A DNA stretch of 64,000 nucleotides from positions 1-64,000 of the forward strand of contig NZ_JACESE010000009.1 in the NCBI RefSeq assembly GCF_013911965.1. Direction: 5' to 3'. Made by a program: the position numbers and the translations under genes. Position 1 is the stretch's first letter. Each line of letters begins with the position of its first letter. Below the pieces are notes generated by a model. The model was given only the letters and a program-made list of their open reading frames with translations. It was not told the origin of the DNA and searched no databases. This stretch comes from Phenylobacterium sp. Its GTDB lineage: Bacteria > Pseudomonadota > Alphaproteobacteria > Caulobacterales > Caulobacteraceae. Below are positions 63,320-64,000 of the stretch, one piece after another.

Positions 63320-64000
63320 ATGAGCCAAGCCGAGAACCGGCCGTGGATGGACCCTGCCCGCTCCCCTGACGAGCGCGCCGACCTGCTGATCGCGGCCATG
63401 ACGCTGGACGAGCTGATCGGCCTCGTCCACGGCCCCATGCCCAACCTGCTGGATGAGGTCCCGACCGACGCCGCCCGCGGGGCGGGCTATGTCCCCGGCG
63501 TGCCGCGGCTGGGCGTCCCGGCTCAGAACGCCACCGATGCGAGCCTCGGCGTGGCCAATCCCCGCAAGGTGCGGGAAGGCGACGGCGCCACGGCGCTGCC
63601 GTCGGGCCTGGCGCTCGCATCGACCTGGAGCCCCGAACTCGCCCGTCAGGCCGGGGCCATGGTCGGCGCCGAGGCGCGCGCCAAGGGCTTCAACGTCCTG
63701 CTGGGCGGCGGTGTGAACCTGACGCGCGAGCCGCGCTGCGGCCGCAATTTCGAATATCTGGGCGAGGATCCGCTGCTGGCCGGCGTGCTCTGCGGCGAGG
63801 CCGTCGCCGGCGCCCAGTCGAACGACATCGTCTGCACGGTCAAGCACTTCGCGCTCAACGACCAGGAGACCTGCCGCCATGTGGTCGATGTCCGCATCGA
63901 CGAGGCGGCGCTGCGCGAAAGCGATCTGCTGGCCTTCCAGATCGCCATCGAGCGCGGCGAGCCGGGCTCGGTGATGAGCGCCTACAACCGGGTGAACGGC
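63320..64000 (+). CDS. Glycoside hydrolase family 3 protein (beta-glucosidase type), N-terminal part
   Basis: The gene runs off the right edge; 227 residues are visible. The (beta/alpha)8 domain of GH3 is clear: ADLLIAAMTLDELIGLV, LPSGLALASTWSPELARQAG, LGGGVNLTREPRCGRNFEYLGEDPLL, and the signature VKHFALNDQETCR. The nucleophile SDW segment would follow outside the window. There is no signal peptide at this start, so the enzyme may be cytoplasmic. I chose ATG at 63320 because GGGAGG is 11 bases upstream; ATG at 63311 is only 2 bases from it. Substrates may be beta-glucosides, xylosides or plant glycosides. Confidence 0.92.
   Translation, partial: MSQAENRPWMDPARSPDERADLLIAAMTLDELIGLVHGPMPNLLDEVPTDAARGAGYVPGVPRLGVPAQNATDASLGVANPRKVREGDGATALPSGLALASTWSPELARQAGAMVGAEARAKGFNVLLGGGVNLTREPRCGRNFEYLGEDPLLAGVLCGEAVAGAQSNDIVCTVKHFALNDQETCRHVVDVRIDEAALRESDLLAFQIAIERGEPGSVMSAYNRVNG

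Overview
The window is 64 kb of very GC-rich, densely packed bacterial chromosome. Several proteins closely match the Caulobacter type: CpdR with its Asp51, the GapR nucleoid protein, a TacA-like sigma-54 activator, RlmN beginning near VTLDLSRA, a 1617-residue NAD-glutamate dehydrogenase, a large TonB receptor and -10 elements of the GCTAG type. I infer an alphaproteobacterium of the family Caulobacteraceae, perhaps Phenylobacterium or a close relative; the genus is a guess. I see no transposon, prophage, CRISPR array or rRNA operon. The region reads as core chromosome with accessory metabolic genes.

Layout. 1-4400: the end of comM, small Caulobacterales-type proteins, a LuxR-type regulator containing a nested gene, an XRE regulator and a sensorless hybrid kinase. 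4440-12310: an AmpG-type permease, a DUF350 protein with a trypsin-like protease, rlmN, a quinone oxidoreductase, an SDR, a DMT transporter and a YkvA protein. 12368-18378: an SDR, a membrane hybrid kinase, a HerA-like ATPase and an AI-2E-type permease. 18557-30600: glutamate dehydrogenase, SDR, GNAT, an APH-type kinase, an aminotransferase, typA, a candidate sRNA, N-formylglutamate amidohydrolase and cpdR. 30698: tRNA-Val(GAC). 30800-35341: a stress-type SDR operon, GNAT, and a divergent aldo-keto reductase/AraC pair. 35345-47500: a chemoreceptor, TonB receptor, mnmC, an Ala-rich lipoprotein, motA, an MFS pump and a lytic transglycosylase. 47772-50844: PepSY-TM, DUF2271, DUF4198 and ApbE. 50841-56540: SDR, rpmJ, HAD, folE, gapR, tacA and a frameshifted membrane gene. 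56618-64000: a PQQ alcohol dehydrogenase, an arginine/citrulline-to-glutamate operon with a divergent Lrp regulator, oligoendopeptidase F and the start of a GH3 glycosidase.

How genes work together. The amidinohydrolase-family enzyme, ornithine aminotransferase and Lrp regulator form an amino-acid degradation unit feeding glutamate, which the NAD-glutamate dehydrogenase could oxidise to 2-oxoglutarate. The four-gene ApbE cluster looks like an extracytoplasmic flavin electron-transfer system: the DUF2271 protein carries a textbook flavinylation motif, and a Fur-like dyad lies just upstream. CpdR, GapR and TacA are cell-cycle and polar-development regulators; motA and the chemoreceptor are the only motility genes present.

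Most interesting signals: the nested gene inside the LuxR-type regulator, the flavinylation cluster whose ApbE lacks an export signal, a GGAAC-type general-stress promoter driving a 69-residue protein and an SDR, an orphan intrinsic terminator with an anti-Shine-Dalgarno CUCCC motif (candidate sRNA), and a leaderless 26-codon ORF followed by a stem-loop upstream of a GNAT gene. All assignments come from reading the sequence; no search was run.
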